Origin: Allocoprococcus comes
Lineage (GTDB): Bacteria > Bacillota > Clostridia > Lachnospirales > Lachnospiraceae
Direction of reading: 5' to 3'
Length of the DNA: 64,000 nucleotides
Assembly: GCF_013300725.1 (NCBI RefSeq)
Contig: NZ_JAAIMM010000015.1
Coordinates: forward strand, 1-64,000
Shown: positions 41,797 to 51,172 of the stretch, piece after piece
How positions within the stretch are numbered: position 1 is the first letter of the stretch
Layout of the letters: each line of letters begins with the position of its first letter
Made by a program: the position numbers and the translations under genes
Notes under the pieces: generated by a model
Told to the model about the DNA's origin: nothing
Databases searched by the model: none
What the model saw: the letters and a program-made list of their open reading frames with translations, nothing else

Positions 41797-42678
41797 ATGA
41801 AAATTACAGAAGGCTACATGCCTTATCTTGGATACAAAACCTACTACCGTATTGCAGGCGAATGCTCCGGCAATAAAAAACCACTCATTCTGCTTCACGG
41901 AGGACCTGGTTCTACACATAACTACTTTGAAGTACTTGACCAGCTTGCTGATGAAGGTCGTGCAATTATTTCCTACGACCAGCTCGGCTGCGGTAATTCC
42001 TATGTAGAAGGACATTCAGAACTCTGGTGTTCTAAAACATGGATGAATGAACTGATCGAACTCAGAAAGTATCTCGGACTTGATGAACTTCATCTTCTCG
42101 GACAGTCCTGGGGCGGAATGCTCTCAATCGAATACTTATGCGATCACAAACCAGAAGGGATCAAATCCGTTATTCTTTCCAGCACCCACCCATCTGCCAA
42201 ATTGTGGGCCCAGGAACAACACCGGATGATCAAATTCATGTCCCAGGAAGATCAGGACGCCATTGCCAAAGCTGAAGCAACCGGCAATTTTGACGATCCG
42301 GCATATCTCGCAGCCAATGAACGCTTTATGCTTCTTCATGCCGCCGGCGTACCAAAAGACACCGATCCTGAATGCCTGCGCCGTCCAAAAAAAATTGGAA
42401 CAGACTCTTATATCACCGCGTGGGGACCAAATGAATACACGCCAATCGGAAATCTCGGCAACTATGAGTACCGTGACAAACTGAAAAATATCAAAGAGCC
42501 GGCACTTATCATCAATGGAGCCAACGATCTTTGCACTCCACTGGTTGCAAAGACCATGTATGACAGTATCCCGAATTCACGCTGGGAACTTTTTGATGAC
42601 TGCCGTCATGTATGCTTCATTGAAGATACCGACCGCTATTGCAGGCTTTTAAATGAATGGATGGAGCAAAATGACTAA
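41797..42678 (+). CDS. pip: Prolyl aminopeptidase (proline iminopeptidase)
   Basis: This 293-residue alpha/beta hydrolase has the oxyanion motif HGGPGSTHNYFE near 35, the nucleophile elbow GQSWGGM with Ser near 106, the Asp in NGANDLCTP near 245 and His in CRHVCF near 272. This set matches the prolyl aminopeptidase family, which releases N-terminal Pro from short peptides. It is cytoplasmic, without a signal peptide. The SD sequence GGAGGG precedes the start, and an extended -10 TGTTATAATG lies near 41750. It is monocistronic. Confidence 0.9.
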   Translation: MKITEGYMPYLGYKTYYRIAGECSGNKKPLILLHGGPGSTHNYFEVLDQLADEGRAIISYDQLGCGNSYVEGHSELWCSKTWMNELIELRKYLGLDELHLLGQSWGGMLSIEYLCDHKPEGIKSVILSSTHPSAKLWAQEQHRMIKFMSQEDQDAIAKAEATGNFDDPAYLAANERFMLLHAAGVPKDTDPECLRRPKKIGTDSYITAWGPNEYTPIGNLGNYEYRDKLKNIKEPALIINGANDLCTPLVAKTMYDSIPNSRWELFDDCRHVCFIEDTDRYCRLLNEWMEQND

Positions 42679-42843
42679 ACCTGCTCAGCGTGATTGGATA
42701 TATTGTTATCTTTCGCTCTTCACTTGCCATGTTTTTCTATAACCGCTCGTGGATCAGCTAAAACAAATATCACTCTCTTTTTGTATATCAAAAATGCAGA
42801 TCCCTGTGAAAATACAAATCTGCACTTAGCTCATCATATACGC

Positions 42844-42894
42844 AAAAGACGCATATGCCCGACAAAATTTTTGTTCAGGCATATGCGTCTTTTT
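42844..42894. terminator. Bidirectional terminator between pip and xpt
   Basis: AAAAGACGCATATGCC and GGCATATGCGTCTTTT form a 16-bp stem with T tracts in both directions. It serves the convergent genes. Confidence 0.9.
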
Positions 42895-42901
42895 GCACTT
42901 T

Positions 42902-43483
42902 TTACTGCTCTCTGAAAGTGATCTCACCCGTCTCACTGTTCATAGCTTCTACAATCGCAAGTGATTCCAACGGATAACCCAGGTTGCGGATGATTCTTCC
43001 GCCAGACTGGAATCCTTTTTCGATCACAATTCCAATTCCCTCTACAGTTGCACCTGCCTCTGTAACCAGCTGAATCAGCCCCTGCAGCGCACATCCATTC
43101 GCAAGGAAATCATCAATAATGAGCACATTATCTTCCTCTGAAAGGAATTTCTTTGCCACAATTACCTGGTTCTTGCATTTGTGGGTAAATGATTCGACTT
43201 CTGCTACATACATCTCCCCTTCCAGATTGATGCTCTGTGTCTTTTTCGCAAATACAACCGGCACATGAAAATGCTGGGCTACAATACAGGCAATCCCGAT
43301 ACCAGAAGCTTCGATTGTCAGGATCTTGTTGATATTCTTATCTGCAAATCTCTTCTTGAATTCCGCTCCGATCTGGTCAAATAATTCAATATCCATCTGA
43401 TGATTCAGAAAACTGTCCACTTTAAGAACATTTCCTTCTTTCACGATTCCATCTTTGACAATACGTTCTTCCAAAAAGTTCAT
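42902..43483 (-). CDS. xpt: Xanthine phosphoribosyltransferase
   Basis: This 193-residue enzyme attaches ribose phosphate from PRPP to xanthine in purine salvage. The PRPP-binding motif is [17 protein letters not shown] near residue 125, and the N-terminus has [12 protein letters not shown], as in B. subtilis Xpt. Length is standard. The gap to the preceding gene is only 82 bp, and I see no purine riboswitch, although xpt often has one. Good SD sequence (AGAGGAG). Confidence 0.94.
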   Translation of the reverse strand: MNFLEERIVKDGIVKEGNVLKVDSFLNHQMDIELFDQIGAEFKKRFADKNINKILTIEASGIGIACIVAQHFHVPVVFAKKTQSINLEGEMYVAEVESFTHKCKNQVIVAKKFLSEEDNVLIIDDFLANGCALQGLIQLVTEAGATVEGIGIVIEKGFQSGGRIIRNLGYPLESLAIVEAMNSETGEITFREQ

Positions 43484-43565
43484 CTTATGTTCTCCTCTTC
43501 CTTTTTATAATTCCATGTATTTTTTCCATTGTATCAGTCTGGGCTTTGAAACGCAACCCTCTTGG

Positions 43566-44444
43566 CTATTTTACCAGAATCTTGTAGCTCTTTTCAAAAA
43601 CTGCTCCCGGTTCCAGTTCATTTCCCCACTCACGCTTTTCCAGTGTATGGTCAAAATCTTCTCTGTCACTTCTTCCATACCATGGCTCAATACATACAAA
43701 TGGCGCATGTTTTTTCGCCGGAGACCAGATTCCAAAAAGCGGTGCATCAAATTCTATTTCCAAATATACCTTTCCCGAAGGATCCACCAGTCCTGCCCTC
43801 TGTGCCTGATGATTTTCAATAATAAGTGCATCCTCATCAAATAAATGTTCCTCAAGCTTCAGACATTTCCCGGAAAGATTTAAGACTTTTGTCCGTGGAC
43901 AAAGTGCACCTTCTTCATTCAGGATGCTACTCGTGAGCGGTCCTTCTGTATCAAATACCAGCTGATAATCCTCCTGCTTTTCTCCTTCTTTCAAAGGGCA
44001 GTTAAATGCCGGATGCCCTCCGATCGAAAAATACATCTTCTTATCATTTGTATTTTCTACTTTCCACATTATTTCCACCTGACGTCCGGAAAGTCTGTAT
44101 CCTACTTTCAGGATAAAATGAAATGGATATTTTTCCAATGTCGTTTCTATATCTTTGAGCATAAACCAGATTTCATTTTCTGTCTGACTCTCCAGATCAA
44201 ATTCCATATCTCTTGCAAAACCATGCTGTGACAGCGTATATGTCTTTCCTTCGTATACCGACTGCTTCTGCGCATAATTTCCTACAATCGGGAAAAGAAC
44301 CGGTGACGTTCTTCCCCAAAATTCCGGATCTGCCTGCCACAGATATTCCTGCTCTGTCTTATTGTCTTTTAGCGATTTCATTTCTGCGCCTGCTGAAATA
44401 ACAGTCAGTGTAAGTTCTTCATTTTTCAGTTGATATGCTCCCAT
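43566..44444 (-). CDS. Aldose 1-epimerase family protein (LacX-like)
   Basis: This 292-residue protein of the GalM-like fold is in the LacX branch: QHGFARDMEF near 78, SIGGHPAFNCP with catalytic-type His near 153 and CIEPWYGRSDREDF with Glu near 250. It would interconvert anomers of galactose or a related sugar. Upstream 44445-44661 shows no gene; it ends at the tRNA terminator. The SD sequence is GGAGG. Its link to mgl/GH2 galactose use is a plausible inference, but it lies about 10 kb away. Confidence 0.85.
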   Translation of the reverse strand: MGAYQLKNEELTLTVISAGAEMKSLKDNKTEQEYLWQADPEFWGRTSPVLFPIVGNYAQKQSVYEGKTYTLSQHGFARDMEFDLESQTENEIWFMLKDIETTLEKYPFHFILKVGYRLSGRQVEIMWKVENTNDKKMYFSIGGHPAFNCPLKEGEKQEDYQLVFDTEGPLTSSILNEEGALCPRTKVLNLSGKCLKLEEHLFDEDALIIENHQAQRAGLVDPSGKVYLEIEFDAPLFGIWSPAKKHAPFVCIEPWYGRSDREDFDHTLEKREWGNELEPGAVFEKSYKILVK

Positions 44445-44661
44445 TTTTATGCCTCCATTCCTTTCTGTATCTACTTTTCTGCCTCTACGCCGGCAAATAC
44501 GGATTGTATCAGACGGAGCAATTCCGGTTCACTTCGAAAATATCTGGTATTCTCTCCATTCCACTGGATTTCTCCCTGCCTATCTTCCATATCTCCGGCA
44601 TCTCACCTGACGCTGTTCAACTCACAATATATGTGTGTATTTAACAGAATCCCGGTTAAAC

Positions 44662-44707
44662 AAAAAGCAGGAGAAATGCTGTAAATTCAACGTTTCTCCT
44701 GCTTTTC
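44662..44707 (-). terminator. Terminator of the tRNA-Tyr/Leu unit
   Basis: AAGCAGGAGAAA and TTTCTCCTGCTT form a 12-bp stem. On the minus strand it is followed by TTTGTTTAACC. It lies 7 bp after tRNA-Leu. Confidence 0.8.
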
Positions 44708-44713
44708 AAACAC

Positions 44714-44799
44714 TGCCGTAGACCGGAATCGAACCGGTACGGGTATCACTACCCACGGGATTTTAAGTCCCGGGCGTCTGCCAGTTCCGCCACTACGGC
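44714..44799 (-). tRNA. tRNA-Leu (anticodon TAA)
   Basis: An 86-nt type II tRNA with acceptor GCCGTAG/CTACGGC and discriminator A. The loop CTTAAAA gives anticodon TAA. A long variable arm (TGGGTAGTGATACCCG) is present, as expected for Leu. Confidence 0.95.
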
Positions 44800-44867
44800 A
44801 AGAGATGCTCAAACGGTTTCCGCGAAAAGCATACGCGCTCTGCACTGTCTTTTCAACCTCGCATCAA

Positions 44868-44949
44868 TGGGCGGAGGTGGATTCGAACCACCGAAGCAAA
44901 TTGCAGCAGATTTACAGTCTGTCCCCTTTGGCCACTCGGGAATCCACCC
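44868..44949 (-). tRNA. tRNA-Tyr (anticodon GTA)
   Basis: An 82-nt type II tRNA with acceptor GGGTGGA/TCCGCCC and discriminator A. The loop CTGTAAA gives GTA. It lies 68 bp before tRNA-Leu and shares its promoter. Confidence 0.95.
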
Positions 44950-44972
44950 ATTTTGTCTCTCGACAATATCTA

Positions 44973-45001
44973 TTTATATCATAAATAAAGAAAAAGCGCA
45001 A
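44973..45001 (-). promoter_or_regulatory. Promoter of the tRNA-Tyr/Leu unit
   Basis: On the minus strand TTGCGC (44996-45001), a 17-bp spacer and TATAAA (44973-44978). Confidence 0.75.
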
Positions 45002-45039
45002 GGGAATTTCTCCAATTCTCCTGCACTTTTCCCAAATTT

Positions 45040-46041
45040 TTATACCCAGAATGACCACGCTGCATTCATCTGATTTATAATTGTATTCAGATCCCATTTC
45101 TTACGGCTGTTGATCTTACTGTTCGGATCATTGACCAGTACATGCCCATCCTCTGTCAGCCCGGAAAGGACGATAAAATGTCCCTGGTTTGTAAAATCCC
45201 CCGGTCCCATACTGCAGATGATCGGATGTCCTGCCGAAAGCTCGGATTTGAGAGTGTCTTCTGACCAGTTGGTAAGCTGCGCAGAGTTTATTCCAAGCTC
45301 TGAAGCTCCTGCAGTCATAAGTGTCCAGTCCGTTCCAACATCGTCTACATAATATCCCATATTTACACTCATATCTGCCACATACTTCGGTGTAAATGAA
45401 GTATTACCCGTAAGTCCTGTCGCCACCATGGAAAGGCTGGTCGGTCCGCATCCACCCATTCCGATATTCTCGGAACCATAAGATGCATATCCCCATACTT
45501 CGCTCCACTGGAAATATACCGGAATATGGTTCTGGATTCTGTAATCTTTCAGATCAACTGCCTGAAGTCCCTGTGAACTGAGTTCTTCCTCTGATCTTGC
45601 TGACTGTTCCGGATAATCAATCACCCACTGCAGTGCTTCCTGATGATCAAACAGCCATGTCAGCAAATCATCGGAATACTTTTCTCTGTTCAAAATGATT
45701 TCCTTCGTCTCCGGGTTTTTCTTATATAATTCGCCCAGCTGGTCTTTATACTGGTCAGAATCCAGCACCTCCTGAACTTTCTCCGCTTCTATCTCTTCTG
45801 GTGTCTTTGTTTCTGTCTCTTCACTTGTCTCCGTCTTTGTCTTGGCAGAGGATGTCTTTTTTGCAGATTTCTTTGCACTGCCGCTTCCACAAAGCATCAG
45901 GATCACAGCTAAAACTATAATTCCGGCTGCTGCAAGAATGCCTGCCTTATATAGCTTTCTTTTCATCCTTCGTACTTCCCGCTTGCGCCTCGCCATTTTT
46001 TTCTGGCGCTGCTCCGCTCTTTTCCTGTCTTCTCTCATCAT
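45040..46041 (-). CDS. Membrane-anchored C39-like peptidase
   Basis: This 333-residue protein has a strongly basic N-terminus, one helix (about 31-50), a charged Thr/Lys/Glu linker (55-90) and a C-terminal cysteine peptidase-like domain (about 160-333). The triad is visible: Cys in GGCGPTSLSMV, His in QGHFIVLSG and Asp in VNDPNS. It acts outside the membrane; the substrate is unknown. The family includes peptide-processing and cell-wall peptidases. Unlike the C39-like end of the 839-residue protein at 16466-18985, this one keeps the catalytic Cys. The SD is weak and about 14 bp from ATG 46041; an ATG 16 codons downstream is a possible alternative. Confidence 0.8.
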   Translation of the reverse strand: MMREDRKRAEQRQKKMARRKREVRRMKRKLYKAGILAAAGIIVLAVILMLCGSGSAKKSAKKTSSAKTKTETSEETETKTPEEIEAEKVQEVLDSDQYKDQLGELYKKNPETKEIILNREKYSDDLLTWLFDHQEALQWVIDYPEQSARSEEELSSQGLQAVDLKDYRIQNHIPVYFQWSEVWGYASYGSENIGMGGCGPTSLSMVATGLTGNTSFTPKYVADMSVNMGYYVDDVGTDWTLMTAGASELGINSAQLTNWSEDTLKSELSAGHPIICSMGPGDFTNQGHFIVLSGLTEDGHVLVNDPNSKINSRKKWDLNTIINQMNAAWSFWV

Positions 46042-46174
46042 ATGTCTATGGTTCTTCCTTCCTTAAACGACATCTCGTTAATGTTTGTTCCTTTTTACGC
46101 ATATTTCAGCCTTACTTTAACATATTTCTTCATGAGAAAACAGTCTTTTCCGACAAGTTTAGAATTTTTTAAGT

Positions 46175-46770
46175 TTAAAGCTCTGTATAATTACTCTCCA
46201 GAGTCACCTCTGTTTCCTGATCTCCGATACAGATTGTATAGGTTTTTCCGACCTTTAATTTCGAAGAAGAGAATGCATACCACTGCACATTTTTCTCGAT
46301 TTTGATCTCTGTGATCACATTGCCCTCCTCATCTTTTACGGAAATCACAGTTCCACTTTCTACCTGTGAATCCAGACTCTGACAGATAACTGGCTGCTCG
46401 GAATCTTCACTTGGATTCTGGATCATACCGTTGCTTCCTACTGCTGCAAAGGTTCCTCCGGTAATCTTACACTCGGATGCATAATCCAGCGTTCCATTGC
46501 CTCCATCTTCCGGTCCATGCAACGTCAGATTCCCGCCGGTGATCAGAATATCTCCGTTGGCATCTAACCCGTCACCATTTGCATTTACATAAAGGTTACC
46601 ACCATTAATCGTGAGCGTTGCACCCTGGTCTTCAGCCTCCATTCCGCCGCTCATTTGTCCTGGCTGCTGTCCGCCTCCCGGACCATTTCCCGGATCCGGT
46701 CTGGAATCATCTGTCTGCTCTTTATTTGTCCCACTCTCTGCCGTTGTATCTGCTGCGGATATTCTGGTCG
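46175..46770 (-). pseudogene. Truncated carbohydrate-binding (Cthe_2159-like) protein, C-terminal part
   Basis: The readable frame contains parallel-beta-helix repeats (LTINGGNLYVNANGDGLDAN; ITGGNLTLHG; ITGGTFAAVGSNGM) and ends in a small beta domain, as in Cthe_2159-type carbohydrate-binding proteins, normally about 500 residues. About 160 residues remain after the first Met (46654). Upstream the frame continues through a Pro/Gly/Gln-rich linker and then runs into VTC sequence near 46735-46775, where no start codon or signal peptide is present. The N-terminal two-thirds are missing. Confidence 0.75.
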
Positions 46771-47247
46771 ATCGTCAGACGGAGTCCCGAATCTGTTATA
46801 CCATAATAGCCTCTCCTGTCATAAGCCAGATAGACTCTTGGAACCGGATGGTAGAACTTTATAAAATAATCGATTTTCCGGAAGATCTGGTTCTGCTCCT
46901 CAGGCTTTCTTCCTTCTTCGAGATAAGCCTTTGCCTGATCTGCCGGAAGCGCCAGCCTTCGTTTGTATACAATGCCCTTATATTTTTTTGATTTCCAAAA
47001 AAATCCGGCTGTTTTCATTCACTTCTCCGTAACCACGAATGCGAAACTTCTCTTTATATTTCGGTTTTTCCAGAGAATTGCGGATCAACCTGTAGTTATC
47101 TGTATCGTAGTAAATATTGTGGATTGTATGAAGTCCATATTCATCCATACAGATCCTGTTCCCGGCTTTTTCAAGAAAAGCTTCACACTGCTCACGGCTT
47201 AGTTGATATTTCTTTTCAATCCGTTTAAATACATTTTGCTCTGCCAT
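46722..47247 (-). pseudogene. Broken VTC-domain polyphosphate polymerase-like gene
   Basis: The frame at 46978-47247 (MAEQNVFKRIEKKYQL..., 89 residues) is the start of a VTC-domain protein, with a good SD sequence. It breaks at a run of seven A residues on the sense strand (plus-strand T run 46983-46989). The rest continues in another frame to 46722 (KKYKGIVYKRRL to DQNIRSRYNGREW). Removing one A would join both parts. The protein then stops soon after GREW, about 100 residues short of normal VTC proteins, at the junction with the carbohydrate-binding fragment. Both a frameshift and a deletion are therefore present. Confidence 0.8.
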
Positions 47248-47343
47248 ACTGCCTCCCTCGCTCTTATTAAATGATTACAGGGAAATTATAAAAGTAAAAT
47301 GTGTGTAAATTAGTGGGAATCTGTGAAAAAAGAATAAAACAAA

Positions 47344-47389
47344 AAAGCCAGACGTTTGCTGCAAGTTCTGACAGCAAACGCCTGGCTTT
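47344..47389 (-). terminator. Terminator after tcdA
   Basis: AAAGCCAG and CTGGCTTT, extended by CGTTTGCTG/CAGCAAACG, form a 17-bp stem with one mismatch, followed on the minus strand by TTTGTTTTATTC. A second GC-rich hairpin (GCGCCCC/GGGGCGC, 47395-47411) sits between it and the stop codon. Confidence 0.8.
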
Positions 47390-47425
47390 GATATGCGCCC
47401 CGCAGGGGCGCCCGCGATTTTATTT

Positions 47426-48181
47426 TTATTTTGCACAGAGGTCCTTCACTACTTCCCCTGCGATAATCAATCCGACTACAGATGGCACAAATGCCACACT
47501 TCCCGGAATATCTCTTCTCTCCGTACATTTATGCTTTGCTCCCGGCGGACAGATGCAGTGGTTTCTGCAGCTGATCGACATATCCTCGATCGGTCTGGTC
47601 GGTTTCTCTTCTGAATAAACAACTTTCAGCTTCTTAACATGACGCTTCTTTAACTCCCGGCGCATAACTTTTGCAAGTGGACACATCTGTGTCTTATAGA
47701 TATCAGCCACTTTAAATGCACTTGCATCCAGCTTGTTTCCGGCTCCCATACTGCTGATGATCGGCACATTCATTGCCTGCGATTTCATGACAAGCTCAAT
47801 CTTTGCAGTCACAGTATCAACTGCATCAACTACATAATCATACTCATCAAACGGAAATTCATCTGCATTTTCCGGAAGGAAGAAGCATTTGTGGATTCGC
47901 ACATCCACGTCCGGATTAATCTCCAGCATTCTCTCCTTCATAACATCTGTTTTGTATTTTCCAACGGTCTTTCTGGTTGCAATGATCTGACGGTTTAAGT
48001 TGGTAAGACATACCTTGTCATCATCGATCAGGTCAAATGCACCGACTCCGCTTCGCACCAGTGCCTCGCACACATAACCGCCGACTCCGCCGATTCCAAA
48101 TACGGCAACTCTTGAATTCTTCAGTTTATCCATCGCCTCTTTGCCAAGAAGCAGTTCTGTTCTCGAAAATTGTGTAAGCAT
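47426..48181 (-). CDS. tcdA: tRNA threonylcarbamoyladenosine dehydratase TcdA
   Basis: This 251-residue E1-like ATP-dependent enzyme of the ThiF/MoeB/HesA family has the nucleotide-binding loop GIGGVGGYVCEALVRSG near 30, followed by DLIDDDKVCLTNLNRQI, and DAVDTVTAKIEL near 115. The length, N-terminal SRTELLLGKEAMDKL and later CRNHCICPPGAKHKC cysteines fit TcdA, which cyclises t6A37 to ct6A in tRNA, rather than ThiF or MoeB. It is monocistronic or co-transcribed with the phosphopantetheinyl transferase 74 bp upstream. Confidence 0.88.
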   Translation of the reverse strand: MLTQFSRTELLLGKEAMDKLKNSRVAVFGIGGVGGYVCEALVRSGVGAFDLIDDDKVCLTNLNRQIIATRKTVGKYKTDVMKERMLEINPDVDVRIHKCFFLPENADEFPFDEYDYVVDAVDTVTAKIELVMKSQAMNVPIISSMGAGNKLDASAFKVADIYKTQMCPLAKVMRRELKKRHVKKLKVVYSEEKPTRPIEDMSISCRNHCICPPGAKHKCTERRDIPGSVAFVPSVVGLIIAGEVVKDLCAK

Positions 48182-48255
48182 CTTCTTCTCCTTCTTCTCT
48201 CATAAAATACCTGTAAACTCTTAACCAATCCACTTCTTGTTTCATTGGCTTATTT

Positions 48256-48918
48256 TCAATCTTTAAGTTCCACAATCATTTCTCTTTTGTAAATATCTGT
48301 CATATCCAAAATATTTTCGTCAAAATTCGGATTCGTTGAGCAGACCGCAATCCTTGCTCCATCTGTCTGATATTCTTTTAAATAATAAGTTTCCCGGATT
48401 TCTTCCGGCTGCCTTAAAAAAACCGGATCTCCCTGCTTCGGAATCCTGATCTCGCTGGTATTCAATCCCATCACAAGGCCTTTGCGCGTCGCTTTTAAAA
48501 AGCTTTCTTTTAAAACCCAGTAACGGTAGAACATTTCCGTCTGCTCTGCTTCATCTGCATTCCGGATCCTCTCATATTCAGAAGAACAAAAATATTTTTC
48601 TGCCAGCCTTTCATGATATTTTCGCATACATTCGATGTCACAGCCTACCCGCTCTCCGGATACGCCTGCGCTGCACAGAACATATTTCCCCGAATGTGAT
48701 AAATTAAAGGACTGCCCTGCATCCTTCGGTATCTGGTGTCTCTCCTGTATCTTCATCCAAAGATACCATGCACCCACGCTTTGAGCCTGATCCTCCCTGT
48801 GCTTTAGCCGGTCTGCTTTTTCCTGTCGGAACACCGGAACTTTTTCATAAATTTTTTGATAATTTTTCTCATCAAGCAGATCAGATATATCTGCCAGGAA
48901 AGTTTTTACCTTTTCCAT
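48256..48918 (-). CDS. 4'-phosphopantetheinyl transferase (Sfp type)
   Basis: This 220-residue enzyme attaches the phosphopantetheine arm of CoA to carrier proteins. Motifs are NLSHSGKYVLCSAG near 73, GCDIE near 95 (Mg-binding Asp/Glu) and WVLKESFLKATRKGL near 145. That is the Sfp-type order, more than the AcpS type. I start at ATG 48918 (GAGGAATCC upstream); an ATG 48 bp upstream is possible. No carrier-protein or synthase genes lie nearby, so the target is elsewhere. Confidence 0.88.
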   Translation of the reverse strand: MEKVKTFLADISDLLDEKNYQKIYEKVPVFRQEKADRLKHREDQAQSVGAWYLWMKIQERHQIPKDAGQSFNLSHSGKYVLCSAGVSGERVGCDIECMRKYHERLAEKYFCSSEYERIRNADEAEQTEMFYRYWVLKESFLKATRKGLVMGLNTSEIRIPKQGDPVFLRQPEEIRETYYLKEYQTDGARIAVCSTNPNFDENILDMTDIYKREMIVELKD

Positions 48919-49049
48919 TTCCCGGATTCCTCTTTTCTTTGCCGGCTTTTCCGCATTTATCTGCATTTTTCACTATATAACACCTGTAAAAAATATGCAA
49001 GGAATATCCTACTGATTTTATTGGATATTCCTTTCCGGTTTTTTATCCC

Positions 49050-49079
49050 TTGTTAATCTTATATAGACTATGGTATAAT
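49050..49079 (+). promoter_or_regulatory. Promoter of asnB
   Basis: TTGTTA (49050-49055), an 18-bp spacer and extended -10 TGGTATAAT (TATAAT at 49074-49079), 75 bp before the start. Confidence 0.7.
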
Positions 49080-49153
49080 AAATAAATCTACAGGCAAAAT
49101 TAAGTTACTATAATATTTTTAATATGTATCAATTCAGAAAGGATGTGCAATTT

Positions 49154-50989
49154 ATGTGTGGATTTGCAGGCTATTATGGCGCCGGCGATTTTAATAGAGA
49201 AGAAGTCATCGACCAGATGGGTGAACGCATTGCCCACCGCGGACCTGACAGCAAGGGAAGCTTTGTTGATGACTATGTAGCCCTTGGCTTCCGCCGTCTG
49301 AGTATCATCGACCTTGAAGGCGGATCTCAGCCGATTCACAGTGCAGATGGCAAACATGTCATTATTTTTAACGGAGAAATTTACAACTATCAGGAGATCC
49401 GTAAAGAACTGATTGAGAAACACGGATGTCAGTTCCGGACAAACTCCGACACAGAAGTTATTCTTCAGGGATACAAGACCTACGGAGAAAAAATTGCTTC
49501 TATGCTCCGCGGAATGTTCGCATTTGTAATTTACGATAAAGAAACTCACAACTTATTCGGAGCAAGAGACTACTTCGGAATCAAACCATTCTACTATGCA
49601 CAGATGAATGGAAGCCTTTTATTTGGTTCTGAGATCAAGTCCTTCCTGGCTCACCCACATTTCCATAAAGAGGTCAACAAAGATGCCCTCAAGATGTACC
49701 TGATCTTCCAGTACACTCCACTCCTTGAGACCATGTTCAAAGGTGTATTCAAACTGGAACCGGGAACATACTTCACTTATGATGGAAAAGAACTTAAGAA
49801 AACAAAATACTTCGATCCGACTTATGCAAAGAAAGACCGCAGCTTTGACGAGACAGTAAAACTCATCGGTGAGACAATTCAGGATTCTGTTGATTACCAT
49901 CAGATTGCTGATGTAGAAGTAGGATCCTTCCTTTCAGGTGGTGTTGATTCAAGCTACATCGCATCTACTGTAAAACCGATGAAGACCTATTCCGTAGGAT
50001 TTGAAGTCGGCGGATTCGATGAGACAACCTTCTCCAAGGATCTGTGCGATATCCTTCATATGAGCAATGCAAAGAAAGAAATCTCTTCTGACGAATTCTT
50101 CGATGCTCTGCCGGAGGTTCAGTATCATTCCGATGAACCACATGCCAACCTTTCCGCTGTACCGCTGTACTATCTGTCACAGCTCGCAGCCAAAGATGTA
50201 AAAGTAGTCTTAAGTGGAGAAGGTGCAGATGAGATGTTCGGTGGATACGAGACATATATCCCAAGCAAATCCGGTGATATGTACCGCAAGATCGTACCGG
50301 CATCTATCCGTAAAAAACTCGGAGACTGGGCAAAACACCAGCCAGACAAAAGAGGACTTAACTTCCTCAAGAGAAATGCAACTTCCGTAGAAGATTCCTA
50401 CATCGGACAGGCATTCATCATGGACAACGAAGAAGCAGATGAAGTACTCGCTCCTGCATACAAGAGCAAGATGCGCTACCAGGACGTAACCAAACCGTAC
50501 TTCGACCAGGTAAAAGATCAGGACGACCTTCATAAAAAGCTCTTCCTCGATATGCACCTGTGGCTGCCACACGACATCCTGCTCAAAGCAGATAAGATGA
50601 CCATGGCACACTCCCTCGAACTGCGTGTACCATACCTCGACAAAAAAGTCTGGGAACTCGCCCGCAGCATCGACAGCAAATACTGCGTAGACGGCATGGA
50701 AACCAAAAAAGCCTTCCGTATCTCCGCCCTCTCCCACATCCCAATGGACTGGGCAAAACGTAAAAAACTCGGATTCCTCGTACCATTCAGAGTATGGCTC
50801 CGGGAAGATAAATACTATAATAAAGTAAAAGAAATGTTCCAGAAAGACTTCGTATCCGAATTCTTCAATCAGGACTTACTGCTGAAATGGCTGGAAGATC
50901 ATAAGAATAAAGTTGGAAATTATCATAGAAAGATTTATACAGTATATTCATTCCTACTGTGGTATGAACAGTACTTTGTCCTCAGATAG
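49154..50989 (+). CDS. asnB: Asparagine synthase (glutamine-hydrolysing)
   Basis: At 611 residues, it makes asparagine from aspartate, ATP and glutamine. The start at 49154 gives the N-terminal MCGFAGYYG, where Cys2 becomes the catalytic nucleophile after Met removal; an upstream in-frame ATG at 49124 would bury it. The glutaminase domain spans about 2-200 (NGEIYNY, HRGPDS) and the synthetase domain follows with the PP-loop LSGGVDSSY near 260 and GEGADEMFGGY near 355. Codon use near the 3' end shifts to C-ending codons (about 50640-50800). Monocistronic, with its own promoter and a strong terminator. Confidence 0.95.
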   Translation: MCGFAGYYGAGDFNREEVIDQMGERIAHRGPDSKGSFVDDYVALGFRRLSIIDLEGGSQPIHSADGKHVIIFNGEIYNYQEIRKELIEKHGCQFRTNSDTEVILQGYKTYGEKIASMLRGMFAFVIYDKETHNLFGARDYFGIKPFYYAQMNGSLLFGSEIKSFLAHPHFHKEVNKDALKMYLIFQYTPLLETMFKGVFKLEPGTYFTYDGKELKKTKYFDPTYAKKDRSFDETVKLIGETIQDSVDYHQIADVEVGSFLSGGVDSSYIASTVKPMKTYSVGFEVGGFDETTFSKDLCDILHMSNAKKEISSDEFFDALPEVQYHSDEPHANLSAVPLYYLSQLAAKDVKVVLSGEGADEMFGGYETYIPSKSGDMYRKIVPASIRKKLGDWAKHQPDKRGLNFLKRNATSVEDSYIGQAFIMDNEEADEVLAPAYKSKMRYQDVTKPYFDQVKDQDDLHKKLFLDMHLWLPHDILLKADKMTMAHSLELRVPYLDKKVWELARSIDSKYCVDGMETKKAFRISALSHIPMDWAKRKKLGFLVPFRVWLREDKYYNKVKEMFQKDFVSEFFNQDLLLKWLEDHKNKVGNYHRKIYTVYSFLLWYEQYFVLR

Positions 50990-51010
50990 AGCAGTGCCAA
51001 AATAAAAAAA

Positions 51011-51057
51011 CACCCAAATTTCATGCTCGCATGAAAATTTGGGTGTTATTTTATTTT
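51011..51057 (+). terminator. Terminator of asnB
   Basis: CACCCAAATTTCATG and CATGAAAATTTGGGTG form a 15-bp stem with a CTCG loop, followed by TTATTTTATTTT. Small hairpins (GAGCGATAGCTC, GAACCGCCAGGTTC) follow at 51061-51100. Confidence 0.9.
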
Positions 51058-51172
51058 GATAGAGCGATAGCTCGCACAGCGAATGAACCGCCAGGTTCAC
51101 GAGCTGTGGTGCACTGCTCCTCCCCTAAATCATTCGACCCACAAACTCCTCTTACCTACAACACACATCCAT

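Noticed and set aside
43484-43565. Purine riboswitch before xpt
   Set aside because: The 82-bp gap is short and I could not find the three-way junction loops of the family.
44445-44661. ORFs between the epimerase gene and tRNA terminator
   Set aside because: No SD and no recognisable protein; treated as an empty gap.
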